Virus record (IMG/VR): IMGVR_UViG_3300005827_000012
Span: 1-30,362 of that record
DNA: 30,362 nt
Direction: 5' to 3' (one strand)
Origin: a virus
Shown here: piece after piece, positions 1 through 7,760 of the stretch
How the letters are laid out: every line of letters starts with the position of its first letter
How positions within the stretch are numbered: position 1 is the first letter of the stretch
Made by a program: the position numbers and the translations under genes
The notes under the pieces: generated by a model
Databases searched by the model: none
Seen by the model: the letters and a program-made list of their open reading frames with translations, nothing else
What the model was told of the DNA's origin: nothing

Positions 1-1707
1 CCGACCTCAAAAGAGGGGTATATCGATAGTGCTATCATCGGCGGCAAACGTGTGTACTTCGAAACCAAAGACGCAGGGTTGATCGATGCTATGACTTCGT
101 TCAAGGGTCAAAACTACGGGACGCTCATGGCGGGGCTTATGGCAGTTAAAAATATCATGACATGGAACATTACCAATAACCCGCTGTTTTATCTCACCAA
201 CTTTGCCCGTGATACGGTGAGTGCCGGAGTGTTGAGTAAAAACGGTTTTGTCCCTGTACTCAATAGCGTAAAGGGGATGTATCACTTTATCACGCAATCC
301 AAAATCTATAAAGATTTTATGGCAAGCGGCGGAGGGTATGGGACGATGCGATCCAGTTTAGGCGGAGATGTTCACGCTATGGAGATGCTGAAAGTCAATC
401 GCGGGTTCGATGTTTTCAACAAAGTGATTAATGCTATGGCGTATGGGGCGGATGTGTTTGAATACGGCACACGATTAGGAGAGTTTGAACTCGCGCAAAA
501 AGCGGGTAAATCAAACTGGCAAGCAGCGTTCGAGGCGAGAGAGGTAAGTACCGATTTTGCTATCAAAGGGAGCGATAGCGACATCACCGGATATATGGCT
601 ACAGTTCCGTTTATGAAAGCGGCGATCAACGGTATCGATAAAACAGCCCGTCGTATTTTCTCGCTCAATGGAGAGATGAAACTATCTAATATCGGGAAGT
701 TTCGCAATGCTCACGGGGAGATGATCGGGCATAAGATCAAGTTTTATGCTGCCGGAGGAATGATTATCGCTGGAACACTCGCGCTGTTTTTTCAAAACAA
801 GGATGATGAGCGATATCGCCGCCTCACACGGGATCAGAAACTCATGTACTGGAATATTTTTGTAGGGGATCAACATATCAAGATCCCGCGCCCGTATGAC
901 ATCGGGTTTATGTTTTCTTCATTACCGGAGATCATAGCAGATTTGATCTATACAAAACACGGGGAAGATGCTCTAAAAGATTATATGTTCGGTATGAAGA
1001 TGATGTTTAGTATCGGGGATATCAGCGGGTTATTCCAACCGATCATGGATCACATGACAAATACGAACTGGATGGGAAGCCCTATCATACCTGCACAAGT
1101 GCAGAACGTCGATGATAAAGCAGATCAGTATAGCGATAACACGGCACTACTCTATAAAGAAGTCGGGAAAGCTACAGGGATCAGCCCGATACTGATGCAG
1201 CACTATATCGATGGATATCTCGGACTCACCGCAAAGATGATCGAAGAGACAGCGGAAAATATGCTTTGGGATACGAAGCAGTGGGGGGATCGTCCGTTTG
1301 CTCAGAACCCTATCGAGTTTTTAACGTATCGCTTTCGTGGTAAAGAAGAAGAATCACGTACTGCATGGAGTGAGAAATATTATGATCTATCCAAGAGAGC
1401 GGCGGCAGTCAAAGCAAGCTATGACGCAAAGTATAAAAAAGCATATCTCGACGGAGGGGCAGATATCACCGAGTATATGAATAATGCAGATAAACAAGCG
1501 TATATCGGGATAGAAGAAACAACTACTGATTTAAACAGCCAACTCAGTGATATGAAAAATAATCTTGAAGCCGTGATCTACAGTAAGGATTATACGGCAA
1601 AACAAAAAGAGGAGATCATCAACGGTGCGTACAAAGCAAAACGTGAAGCATTGCAGAATGTTGTGACTCAGCTCGAAACCCAACTCGACAAGATAGAGGA
1701 TAAGTAA
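1..1707 (+). CDS. C-terminal part of a large polyvalent-type phage protein (LPD38-like), cut by the window start
   Basis: The reading frame is open from base 1, so the true start lies upstream; a GTG at 52 is only an internal codon. About 568 residues are visible. Near the start is a segment containing NPLFYLTNFARDT, which resembles the NPxFxxxNxxRD signature found near the C-terminus of very large phage polyvalent proteins (LPD38 and relatives). A hydrophobic stretch (AGGMIIAGTLALFF) lies near residue 240 of the GTG-numbered ORF, and the last 120 residues are charged, helical and probably coiled coil (QLSDMKNNLEAV, VTQLETQLDKIEDK). Such proteins are carried in virions of Bcep22- and BPP-1-like podophages and may be injected with the DNA. 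The family call is from memory of the motif and is moderate; phage origin is much more certain. It is followed one base later by the next gene. Confidence 0.6.
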   Translation, partial: PTSKEGYIDSAIIGGKRVYFETKDAGLIDAMTSFKGQNYGTLMAGLMAVKNIMTWNITNNPLFYLTNFARDTVSAGVLSKNGFVPVLNSVKGMYHFITQSKIYKDFMASGGGYGTMRSSLGGDVHAMEMLKVNRGFDVFNKVINAMAYGADVFEYGTRLGEFELAQKAGKSNWQAAFEAREVSTDFAIKGSDSDITGYMATVPFMKAAINGIDKTARRIFSLNGEMKLSNIGKFRNAHGEMIGHKIKFYAAGGMIIAGTLALFFQNKDDERYRRLTRDQKLMYWNIFVGDQHIKIPRPYDIGFMFSSLPEIIADLIYTKHGEDALKDYMFGMKMMFSIGDISGLFQPIMDHMTNTNWMGSPIIPAQVQNVDDKADQYSDNTALLYKEVGKATGISPILMQHYIDGYLGLTAKMIEETAENMLWDTKQWGDRPFAQNPIEFLTYRFRGKEEESRTAWSEKYYDLSKRAAAVKASYDAKYKKAYLDGGADITEYMNNADKQAYIGIEETTTDLNSQLSDMKNNLEAVIYSKDYTAKQKEEIINGAYKAKREALQNVVTQLETQLDKIEDK

Positions 1708-1708
1708 A

Positions 1709-2380
1709 ATGGCATACGATAAAGAGATCCGGTTTAAATGTCGCGCCCTCTTTGAGGTGCTTGATATGACACTATCAGAAATATCTGATAAAGAGGAAAT
1801 TCCAGTAGCCACCCTGAGCGATTGGAAAAATGATGATCGTGAGATATATGGGGGGATATGGGTCAAGGGGTCTAAGGCATCGAACATCAAGGAAGCACAA
1901 GATCGATTACGTGAAGAACTGAGAGCTACTTCCGTATATGATGAAATGAAAAAAAATGTCACTCAGTTTCATGGAGTCAATGATAAAGGTGCTCTTGATG
2001 TAAGCGGTCTATTGGATGTAGGAAGCGACAATGCTCAGCTCCAAGCGGCTATCGATGCAGATGTTATCATGTTGGCGTGTGTCAATGCAGATTGGTTTGA
2101 TACGCAGCTTTTTAAAAATGCGATGCTATCCAGTATATTGTTATCCAACCAAGCCAAAAAAGATGTGACTAAGATTCGTCAATCGGATATCAAACAATCG
2201 AGCGAGATTCATAAGATGGCGAAAGAGGCACGATTCGGGAAAAGTCCTGAGACAATCATTTTCAATAACAATGGAAATTATACGCCGGAAGATTTGGCAA
2301 ATATGTCGTTTGAGCAGCTTGAACAGTTAATGAAGCAAGAGAAACAGAAAGCATTGTTGGAGATTGAAGCTACACAATGA
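1709..2380 (+). CDS. HTH phage protein, DUF1804- or small-terminase-like
   Basis: A 223-residue protein that starts one base after the upstream stop. The first 45 residues form a helix-turn-helix of the type that opens DUF1804 proteins and many small terminase subunits: KEIRFKCRALFEVLDMTLSE followed by EEIPVATLSDWKNDD. The rest is helical, with an Asn-rich patch (IIFNNNGNYTPEDLANMS) and a Glu/Lys tail. It may recognise packaging sites, but the large terminase is about 17.5 kb away at 19932, so pairing with it is only an inference. Its stop codon directly abuts the 3' end of the convergent tRNA gene. An alternative is a DNA-binding regulator of late genes. Confidence 0.6.
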   Translation: MAYDKEIRFKCRALFEVLDMTLSEISDKEEIPVATLSDWKNDDREIYGGIWVKGSKASNIKEAQDRLREELRATSVYDEMKKNVTQFHGVNDKGALDVSGLLDVGSDNAQLQAAIDADVIMLACVNADWFDTQLFKNAMLSSILLSNQAKKDVTKIRQSDIKQSSEIHKMAKEARFGKSPETIIFNNNGNYTPEDLANMSFEQLEQLMKQEKQKALLEIEATQ

Positions 2381-2456
2381 TGGTGGGTCATGCAGGACTC
2401 GAACCTGCGACCAATCCGTTATGAGCGGATGGCTCTAACCACTGAGCTAATGACCC
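2381..2456 (-). tRNA. tRNA with CAT anticodon, probably tRNA-Ile2 (reads AUA)
   Basis: The reverse complement folds into a complete cloverleaf: a 7-bp acceptor GGGTCAT/ATGACCC, D stem GCTC/GAGC, anticodon stem ATCCG/CGGAT with loop CTCATAA, a 5-nt variable loop, T stem GCAGG/CCTGC with TTCGAGT loop, discriminator A and an encoded CCA. CAT anticodons belong to initiator Met, elongator Met or Ile2 (C34 changed to lysidine by TilS). The pattern TTAGCTCAGTGGTTAGAGC with TTGGTCGC resembles E. coli Ile2 tRNAs more than Met tRNAs, so Ile2 is preferred. Phage genes lie on both sides, so this copy appears to be phage-borne. Its anticodon arm is partly copied at 2550-2561, inside the attP-like site. 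Confidence 0.93.
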
Positions 2457-2465
2457 AAGTAAAAA

Positions 2466-2492
2466 CAAAGTGAACACCCAAGTGAACACCCA
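2466..2492 (+). repeat. Left arm-type repeat of the putative attP
   Basis: A 27-bp segment made of two tandem copies of AGTGAACACCCA (2469-2480 and 2481-2492) preceded by CAA. The same 27 bp recur without mismatch at 2663-2689. Tandem direct repeats flanking a core are what arm-binding domains of tyrosine integrases recognise. Confidence 0.75.
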
Positions 2493-2662
2493 ATAAAAAA
2501 ATAGACTGTTTTAAGCCCTATCTATCGGCGTTTTGTAGGTTTTAGTTTTTCCGTTATGAGCCAAGACTTCCATTATCTACATCTCTATACATAGCTATCA
2601 AAACCCCTATTTATCGCGGGTACAATTCTATATTAATCTACATTAAACTATACTTCTCTATG

Positions 2663-2689
2663 CAAAGTGAACACCCAAGTGAACACCCA
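2663..2689 (+). repeat. Right arm-type repeat of the putative attP, at the integrase promoter
   Basis: Exact copy of 2466-2492. An AT-rich element, ATATATAAAT, follows at about 2691-2700 and could be the integrase -10 region. Integrase bound here might therefore repress its own gene; this is an inference from position only. Confidence 0.7.
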
Positions 2690-2713
2690 CAATATATAAA
2701 TTAGGGATTATAT

Positions 2714-3832
2714 ATGGCGATAGACAAAAATGATTATCCGAATGTAATTGAAAGCAATTTATGGGCGGATAAAAATTACACGATTTACTTTTACAATTTC
2801 ATGTTTGAAAAGAAGCGGCATAGAGGGATTATCGATCTCAGCGATAAGAGTGCATGGGGGAAGAAAGATAAGATCGCGTATGCTAAAACAGAGTTGGCAG
2901 CGATTAAGAGCGCGAAGCGGGAGACGATATTAAATACAAACGTCACACTCGATGCTTTCATGGAAGATCATTTCAAGTTGCAGCCGGATACGGATTACAC
3001 CAAATATCGAAAACGGTTTTATGAGCAGTATGTTTCACCGTATTGTGGGAAAAAGAAGGTGGTGGATCTGCGACAGCTGCATATCCTCCATGCCATCAAG
3101 AAGCAAGAGGAGTTAGGGTTAAAGGAACGAACCCGAAAACAAACGCTCGAAGCCCTCAACCCTGCTATGAAAAAGGCGATAGCAAACAGGCTCATAGCGT
3201 TCAACCCGTGTGACGGGGTGAAGATCAAACTACCTCCGGTGAAAAAGATCGTCGTTAATGCGACTGATAAACTGGTGATGATGCACAATGCGATCTATGA
3301 GGAGTTCAAAGACGATCCGTTTTATACGGCATTTTTCCTGTTCGCCCTCCAAGGTCGCCGTAAAGGTGAGATATTGACGCTACGGTGGGAGGATGTCGAT
3401 TTTAAGAACGATCACTATGTATTGCGTAAGACCAAGAACAATGAGGAGCAGAAAATCTATCTCCCCGAAGCGATCAAGGTTCAGTTAGAGCAGTTCAGAG
3501 AATCAGAGGGATGGGTGTTCACCTCGCGGATCACCGGATCACACATCATCAACATCGATAAGGTCGTGGAGCGGATGCGTAAACGGATCGGGGATAATAA
3601 CTTCGGGATTCACTATCTGCGTAACGTGATGGTATCGGCTATGGCTGAGGGTGGGCTAGAGAGTATGCACCTCTCCGGTGCGTTGGGGCATAACGATCCC
3701 AATACGATCAAGAAGTATCTAACGATGAATTATTTAAACAGCTCCCGTCTCGCCAGTACCGTGATCGATACGGCGGTGATAGAGAGCAATAAGAAAAAGG
3801 ATGAGGGAGAGGTTTTAGATTTTTGTATCTGA
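2714..3832 (+). CDS. int: Phage integrase, tyrosine recombinase family
   Basis: A 372-residue protein of normal phage integrase length. Residues 1-70 form an arm-binding-type N-terminal domain (KNYTIYFYNFMFEKKRHRGI), 75-170 the core-binding SAM-like domain, and 180-355 the catalytic domain. The catalytic set is visible: R216 in GRRKGEI, H300-x-x-R303 in IHYLRN, H326 in ALGHNDP and nucleophile Y335 in TIKKYLT. It should catalyse integration and excision at the neighbouring attP-like site. The start is supported by AGGGA six bases before the ATG. The 3' end overlaps the convergent minus-strand operon by 18 bases. Confidence 0.95.
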   Translation: MAIDKNDYPNVIESNLWADKNYTIYFYNFMFEKKRHRGIIDLSDKSAWGKKDKIAYAKTELAAIKSAKRETILNTNVTLDAFMEDHFKLQPDTDYTKYRKRFYEQYVSPYCGKKKVVDLRQLHILHAIKKQEELGLKERTRKQTLEALNPAMKKAIANRLIAFNPCDGVKIKLPPVKKIVVNATDKLVMMHNAIYEEFKDDPFYTAFFLFALQGRRKGEILTLRWEDVDFKNDHYVLRKTKNNEEQKIYLPEAIKVQLEQFRESEGWVFTSRITGSHIINIDKVVERMRKRIGDNNFGIHYLRNVMVSAMAEGGLESMHLSGALGHNDPNTIKKYLTMNYLNSSRLASTVIDTAVIESNKKKDEGEVLDFCI

Positions 3833-4060
3833 TACGGTGTGGGGATTGAAAGACCCGCCGCCTCTTCTAAAAATCTCATCGACTACTGAATCGTAAAGTG
3901 CTTTTAGTGCCTCATCCGGAAGAGCTGCCATGAGTGCTGCATCTTTTGCTTTTGATACATCATTGTAGAATTCAACTTCGGATGGTTTGTTATCGATGTG
4001 TTTTTCAAGTTTGATCTGATCGAGGGTTGGTTCGTAATAGCTTCTAAATTCTACTCTCAT
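3815..4060 (-). CDS. Small hypothetical protein, last gene of the minus-strand operon
   Basis: An 81-residue protein not recognised as a known family. It is mostly helical and acidic, with a run of alanines (AKDAALMAALPDEALKALYD), and ends in GGGSFNPHTVSDTKI. Its ATG overlaps the stop of the upstream gene by four bases (ATGA), so it is probably translated by coupling. The 3' end overlaps the integrase tail on the other strand. Confidence 0.7.
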   Translation of the reverse strand: MRVEFRSYYEPTLDQIKLEKHIDNKPSEVEFYNDVSKAKDAALMAALPDEALKALYDSVVDEIFRRGGGSFNPHTVSDTKI

Positions 4061-4434
4061 TTTGTATCCGATCTATGTGGCATATAAGGATCATCGATAA
4101 TCATCATCATTGGGCTATGCTTTGGATTGAACTCTATTATTGACCCCCCTGATGTTATTGCATTCAAAAATGCTTCATTGCAAACGTCCTTATTTTTTTC
4201 TATAAGTTTCTTTATAAAGTCTGTATGCTTTGGACTAGAAGTAGGTCTCATAGGTATAAGTTGAAGCTTTTTAATTTTACCATTAGTGATAAGTTTGATA
4301 ATGTCTTTTTGATATGGCTGTGGTTTTCTTTTCAAAGAAATTTTAATACTTGGATCACCTACTGGTACTTTTAGATATGCCTTTTTAAAAACCTCATAGG
4401 CTTTGGTTTGTTCAAATGTTTCTCGTTCCATCAT
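4057..4434 (-). CDS. Hypothetical phage protein after the primase gene
   Basis: 125 residues, basic, no recognised domain. The N-terminus is helical (ETFEQTKAYEVFKKAYLKVP); the middle has many lysines and a motif KKLQLIPMRPTSSPKHTDFI; the C-terminus is rich in Met and Pro. It starts inside the stop of the primase gene (ATGA overlap) and ends in the same way into the next gene, which places it in the replication operon. Base composition is more AT-rich than the primase gene, as in several other small genes of this operon. Confidence 0.7.
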   Translation of the reverse strand: MMERETFEQTKAYEVFKKAYLKVPVGDPSIKISLKRKPQPYQKDIIKLITNGKIKKLQLIPMRPTSSPKHTDFIKKLIEKNKDVCNEAFLNAITSGGSIIEFNPKHSPMMMIIDDPYMPHRSDTK

Positions 4435-6050
4435 GCTACCCCTTTTAGTTCGGTTTGCAGTTTAGCTATTTTAGCATTTAACTCATTTAAGAGCGTTCTT
4501 TTTTGGTTGAAATCCCCTGTCATGTTTTGAACCGACGTGAGCTGTCGCCTGTAGTGATCCATGAGGAAGATTTTGATTTGTCTCGTGAACTCATCGTCAC
4601 TGTAGATCGATAGCTCATCTCGGAGCAATAGCCCATCGAGGATAGGATCACTGTGTAGGAGCATATCGTATTCTCTCGGGTGAGAGATGAAACACTCTCG
4701 ATCAACGGTGTCGATCAGGTAGGTGAGTGCGTTATCGTTTTCGAGTGCGGTTTTGATAAGGTTGAGTTCACACACGTTTATCGGCGGGAGTTTCGCGTCC
4801 GGTATCGGAGGTGGAAGTTTCGCATCTGCGACGTGCGCCGGATTGATTCTCAGGGTAGCGGCTATGAAGTTTTTGTACTCGTCTTGGATCAACGGCGGCA
4901 AGGTTTTCATGTATGCCTCTATCTCGATCAGGGCTTCGAGCTTTTGGTTCGGGATCTCTATGTCGAATGATGCCGCGATATGACGGATAACGAATTTGAT
5001 AAGCGGGGTCGGGTTTTTCATAAGCTCGAACAGCTCTACCGTTTTCCCATCCCGTACCATATCGGCGGGGTCTTTTCCCTCGGGAAAAAGTACCACTCCC
5101 CCGTAGATGCTGTGTGAGGATAGAAGCTTGGACGCTTTGAACGCGGCGGCTATCCCTGCACGGTCTCCGTCATAGCATAGGAGCACTCTGAGGTTGTTCT
5201 TTTTGATAAATCGGCAATGCTCTTCCGTCAATGCCGTACCCATCGTCGCTACTGCGGTCTTTACCCCTACTTGGTGAAACATAACGACATCGAGATACCC
5301 CTCGGTCACTGTAATCGTACCTTTGTCATGGATCGCTTTTTTCGCTAAGTGGTATCCGTATAAGACTCTCGATTTATCGAAGAGCACCGTTTGGGGTGAG
5401 TTGATATATTTTGCACGTTCACCGCACTGGATGCACCGACCGCCAAAACCGATGAGTTTCCCCGTATGGCTACGGATCGGGAAGCTGATACGATCAGAGT
5501 TCCGCGCATAGGTTCTACCGTTGTCTGCTGAGCAGATCCCGCACTCTATCGCCTCGGCGGTGTTGAACGCTCCGGCTTTGAGGTGGGAGAGCTGAACGTA
5601 TGATGATGGGGTGTACCCGATCTCGAACTCCTCGATGCTCTCCATGCTCACGCCGCGCTCCATGAGGTAGACTCCGATATCAGCATGACGCTGTGAGATA
5701 TAAAAGCGGTTCATGTGCTCCATGAGCTTTTTATAATCCTTTTTTGCCTCACCGCTGTTATCGTACTGGAGGGTGAAGTTCATATCGTTGGCGATGTCCT
5801 CTATCGCTTCAGGGTATGTAAGCTTTTTATACTCCATCACGAAGTCTATACCGTTCCCATGAACACCGCACCCGAAGCAGTGATATATCTGCTTTTGGGG
5901 ATTCACAACGAACGAGGCTGATTTCTCATCGTGGAACGGGCACGGGGCTTTGTAGTTGCTCCCTGCCTTTTTAAGTTCAAGATAGGAGCCGATGATATCA
6001 ATGATGTCTATACGGGCTTTTAGGGCTTCTATGGAGGATTGGGAGATCAT
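4431..6050 (-). CDS. DnaG-type DNA primase
   Basis: 539 residues. The N-terminal CHC2 zinc-binding domain shows C37-x2-H40-x17-C58-x2-C61. The central part has the primase catalytic core with the TOPRIM signatures VTEGYLDVVMFHQVGV (catalytic Glu) and CYDGDRAG (Asp pair), followed by LFPEGKDPADMV. The C-terminal 150 residues replace the helicase-binding domain of cellular DnaG and end in a probable coiled coil. It should make RNA primers for phage replication, probably with the DnaB-like helicase encoded at 17533. AAGGGGG precedes the ATG at 6050, which lies in an ATGA overlap with the methyltransferase gene. One of the four TTTCCCTCGGGAAA sites (5074-5087) lies inside this gene. Confidence 0.95.
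   Translation of the reverse strand: MISQSSIEALKARIDIIDIIGSYLELKKAGSNYKAPCPFHDEKSASFVVNPQKQIYHCFGCGVHGNGIDFVMEYKKLTYPEAIEDIANDMNFTLQYDNSGEAKKDYKKLMEHMNRFYISQRHADIGVYLMERGVSMESIEEFEIGYTPSSYVQLSHLKAGAFNTAEAIECGICSADNGRTYARNSDRISFPIRSHTGKLIGFGGRCIQCGERAKYINSPQTVLFDKSRVLYGYHLAKKAIHDKGTITVTEGYLDVVMFHQVGVKTAVATMGTALTEEHCRFIKKNNLRVLLCYDGDRAGIAAAFKASKLLSSHSIYGGVVLFPEGKDPADMVRDGKTVELFELMKNPTPLIKFVIRHIAASFDIEIPNQKLEALIEIEAYMKTLPPLIQDEYKNFIAATLRINPAHVADAKLPPPIPDAKLPPINVCELNLIKTALENDNALTYLIDTVDRECFISHPREYDMLLHSDPILDGLLLRDELSIYSDDEFTRQIKIFLMDHYRRQLTSVQNMTGDFNQKRTLLNELNAKIAKLQTELKGVA
5074..5087. repeat. parS-like 14-bp site 1 (in the primase gene)
   Basis: TTTCCCTCGGGAAA, an inverted repeat of TTTCCC around two central bases. 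It is identical to three other copies at 9636, 11004 and 19464 and in the same orientation. Here it encodes FPEGK on the minus strand, which is also a conserved primase segment, so this copy alone could be explained by coding. Confidence 0.6.
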
Positions 6051-6541
6051 CTCATCCCCCTTGCTCCGATTACAATTCCAAGCCCACTTTCAATCAGGGC
6101 TATTTTATTCCAGTACCCATACGCTACCAAGCATATCGGAGCACCGCTATTAAATGGCGCACGTGTACCATCTGCATAATGAAAGTGTGGTCGTGATTTA
6201 ATGAAACAAACCGCATCCGCTTTTCCCCATACATAATCAAAAAACATTTTTGTTTCAGTCCGTGCTGGTATGAGAGCGATGCCATTTCCATGTTTCGCAA
6301 TCTTATCCATCCATTTCGATGCTTCTTTTCCGAATGGAGGGTTCATCCATACTCTACCGTTCCACGGTTGTATCAAACCGTCGTCTAGTTTTGTATATCG
6401 TTTTTTTGCAGTTTCCCACGGCATAACTTCGGGGGTACATGGATCTAGATCGAACTCTCCGAGAACTTTTAGGATCTCGGGGGGTGTTAGCCATGTATCG
6501 CTTTGATCGGTTGTTGATCGTTGGTGCGCTGAAAGATTCAT
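6047..6541 (-). CDS. Phage DNA N-6-adenine methyltransferase (phage Dam family)
   Basis: 164 residues, the usual length of the small phage Dam family (PF05869 type). TDQSDTWLTPPEIL near the N-terminus is the family hallmark, followed by FDLDPCTPE and the catalytic N67-P-P-F70 motif (DPPY-like). It should methylate adenine in phage DNA, either to protect it from host restriction or to mark replication or packaging sites; the target cannot be read from sequence. No cognate nuclease lies nearby, so this is an orphan enzyme. It sits in ATGA overlaps with the primase gene downstream and a 21-codon ORF upstream. Confidence 0.9.
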   Translation of the reverse strand: MNLSAHQRSTTDQSDTWLTPPEILKVLGEFDLDPCTPEVMPWETAKKRYTKLDDGLIQPWNGRVWMNPPFGKEASKWMDKIAKHGNGIALIPARTETKMFFDYVWGKADAVCFIKSRPHFHYADGTRAPFNSGAPICLVAYGYWNKIALIESGLGIVIGARGMR

Positions 6542-6603
6542 CTATTCCCCCTAATTAATTCTGTTCTCCAGTCTTTTTTACCAAGATTTAATACGTTTGT
6601 CAT
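6538..6603 (-). CDS. Predicted 21-residue microprotein between two operon genes
   Basis: MTNVLNLGKKDWRTELIRGN plus R. It fills the only gap between the 6600 gene and the methyltransferase. Its ATG overlaps the upstream stop (ATGA) and its TGA overlaps the downstream ATG in the same way, exactly as in the larger genes here. That tiling is the main evidence. It may be a real peptide or only a translational coupler. No family is recognised. Confidence 0.45.
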   Translation of the reverse strand: MTNVLNLGKKDWRTELIRGNR

Positions 6604-6806
6604 GATAAAGCCTCCTGTATTACAGAATCAAAAGTGTATTCATTCAAAATCTTAGGAGCCATGCCAAACATACGCTTTCGTTTACAGATTACCATGTCGC
6701 CTTCGATTACAAAGTATTTATCGTAATCGCCAATCTCTTTAAGAAACCTATTATAGGTTGCTACTAGCATCTCTACGACTTCACATTTTGTAAATGTGTC
6801 TTTCAT
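6600..6806 (-). CDS. Small hypothetical protein
   Basis: 68 residues with no recognised domain. The N-terminal half is a likely amphipathic helix (KCEVVEMLVATYNRFLKEIG), followed by a short beta-rich part (YFVIEGDMVICKRKR). The start overlaps the stop of the YopX-like gene (ATGA), and the end overlaps the 21-codon ORF. It is locally AT-rich. Confidence 0.65.
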   Translation of the reverse strand: MKDTFTKCEVVEMLVATYNRFLKEIGDYDKYFVIEGDMVICKRKRMFGMAPKILNEYTFDSVIQEALS

Positions 6807-7183
6807 GGTTGATCCTTTTTAAAAACATTGCCTACGATTTCCACTTCTAACTCATAGCTGAAATTTATGACTTCATTGTCTTCATCTGTAATGATCCGAA
6901 AGGAACAAGTATCCTCATCAAAATAGACTAACCCAATAAAATCTTTCCAATATCCGCAAAGAATTTTTACTTTATAGTTAGTGTAAATATCTACACCGTT
7001 TTTATCTTTTCGACCTATGAAAAAGCAAGGTATAAAAACCAACTCATCCATGTTGCTTGAGTAAACCATGTTTCCATATTCAAAAACTGTTTCATCTTCT
7101 TCGCTTTGTGACAGTTCAATATCAAAGTCATTATCACACCATTCTTCTTTGACTTTATTCCAAAATCTATATTTAATATCCAT
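6803..7183 (-). CDS. YopX-like phage protein
   Basis: 126 residues from the ATG at 7183. YopX-family signs are the N-terminal IKYRFWNKVKEEW (like the usual IKFRAWD) and GRKDKNGVDIYTNYKVKIL (like GLKDKNGKEIYEGDIV). YopX proteins are common in phages of Gram-positive and Gram-negative bacteria and have a small beta-barrel; their function is unknown. A GTG at 7186 could add one residue, but the TGATG overlap with the upstream 23-codon ORF favours ATG at 7183. Confidence 0.75.
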   Translation of the reverse strand: MDIKYRFWNKVKEEWCDNDFDIELSQSEEDETVFEYGNMVYSSNMDELVFIPCFFIGRKDKNGVDIYTNYKVKILCGYWKDFIGLVYFDEDTCSFRIITDEDNEVINFSYELEVEIVGNVFKKDQP

Positions 7184-7254
7184 CACATCACCTCTCTCAT
7201 AATTGAAACCATCTTCTGTGCTTCGAGTGCGTCGTAATAATCATCTGCGCTCAC
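7183..7254 (-). CDS. Predicted 23-residue microprotein upstream of the YopX-like gene
   Basis: GTG-started ORF encoding a short acidic-to-neutral helix (SADDYYDALEAQKMVSIMRE). The GTG overlaps the stop of the 7251 gene (GTGA), and the TGA overlaps the next ATG (TGATG). It exactly fills the gap between two operon genes, like the ORF at 6538. Whether a stable peptide is made is unknown. Confidence 0.4.
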   Translation of the reverse strand: MSADDYYDALEAQKMVSIMREVM

Positions 7255-7760
7255 GAAATCACTCCGGTTGATTTCTTCTTCCGTGCTCTGCGTCTCGATG
7301 CTTCCTCTCGTCTGCGTTCGCGGTTCTCCTCGGGGTGATCTTCCCTCCATTTCTTTACCGACTGGTATGCCAATGATGGGTGAAGCTTCCGATACTTTTT
7401 CATGTAGGTTGTTTTGTAGGCTCTCTTCTCTTCGAGAGTCATGGGAGGTTTCTTCGGCTTTTTCGGTCGCGGCTGTCTCGCCGCTTTCGGCTTTGGGGGC
7501 GATATATCCTCCGTACTTTTTGGAATATCCAAAAGATTCACCTTTAAAATCGGCTTCGATTGTTTACCCTCATGATTATGTAATGACGGCTCTATCTTTC
7601 GTGCCGTTGCGCTTTTGCGTGCAACGAACGGTATATGCTCCTCTTTCTCGATCTCTATCCCTGCTGATTCGAGTACCTGAGCTTGGCTCATGTATGGTGG
7701 TGTTGCGCCGAGTCGTTTCATATCTGCTAGATAGGCTGCATAGATTGGGTGGTGGGTCAT
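7251..7760 (-). CDS. Basic hypothetical phage protein
   Basis: 169 residues, strongly basic in the C-terminal 80. The middle is a disordered Pro/Lys linker (PKPKAARQPRPKKPKKPP), followed by a helical segment rich in Arg, Glu and Lys (KKWREDHPEENRERRREEA) ending in RRRARKKKSTGVIS. The HPSLAYQSVKKWREDHPEE part resembles short helical repeats in phage DNA-binding or HNH-associated proteins, but no catalytic motif is present. DNA or RNA binding is plausible from charge only. It overlaps its upstream neighbour by four bases. Confidence 0.65.
   Translation of the reverse strand: MTHHPIYAAYLADMKRLGATPPYMSQAQVLESAGIEIEKEEHIPFVARKSATARKIEPSLHNHEGKQSKPILKVNLLDIPKSTEDISPPKPKAARQPRPKKPKKPPMTLEEKRAYKTTYMKKYRKLHPSLAYQSVKKWREDHPEENRERRREEASRRRARKKKSTGVIS

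Larger units (their letters stand above)
2466..2689. other. Putative phage attachment site attP
   Basis: Two identical 27-bp arm repeats (2466-2492 and 2663-2689) bracket a 12-bp sequence, TCCGTTATGAGC at 2550-2561, that is identical to 2415-2426 in the adjacent tRNA. On the tRNA strand this covers the 7-nt anticodon loop CTCATAA plus four bases of the 3' stem strand and one of the 5' strand. Many tyrosine integrases exchange strands across 7 bp in a tRNA anticodon loop. The integrase gene starts 25 bp to the right. I infer that the core is 2550-2561 and that the host target is a tRNA with the same anticodon arm. The 204 bases between integrase and tRNA otherwise hold no gene. Confidence 0.6.

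Noticed and set aside
2381-2456. tRNA as proof of a chromosomal prophage boundary
   Set aside because: Phage genes lie on both sides, and the attP-like arms flank the second core copy rather than the tRNA.
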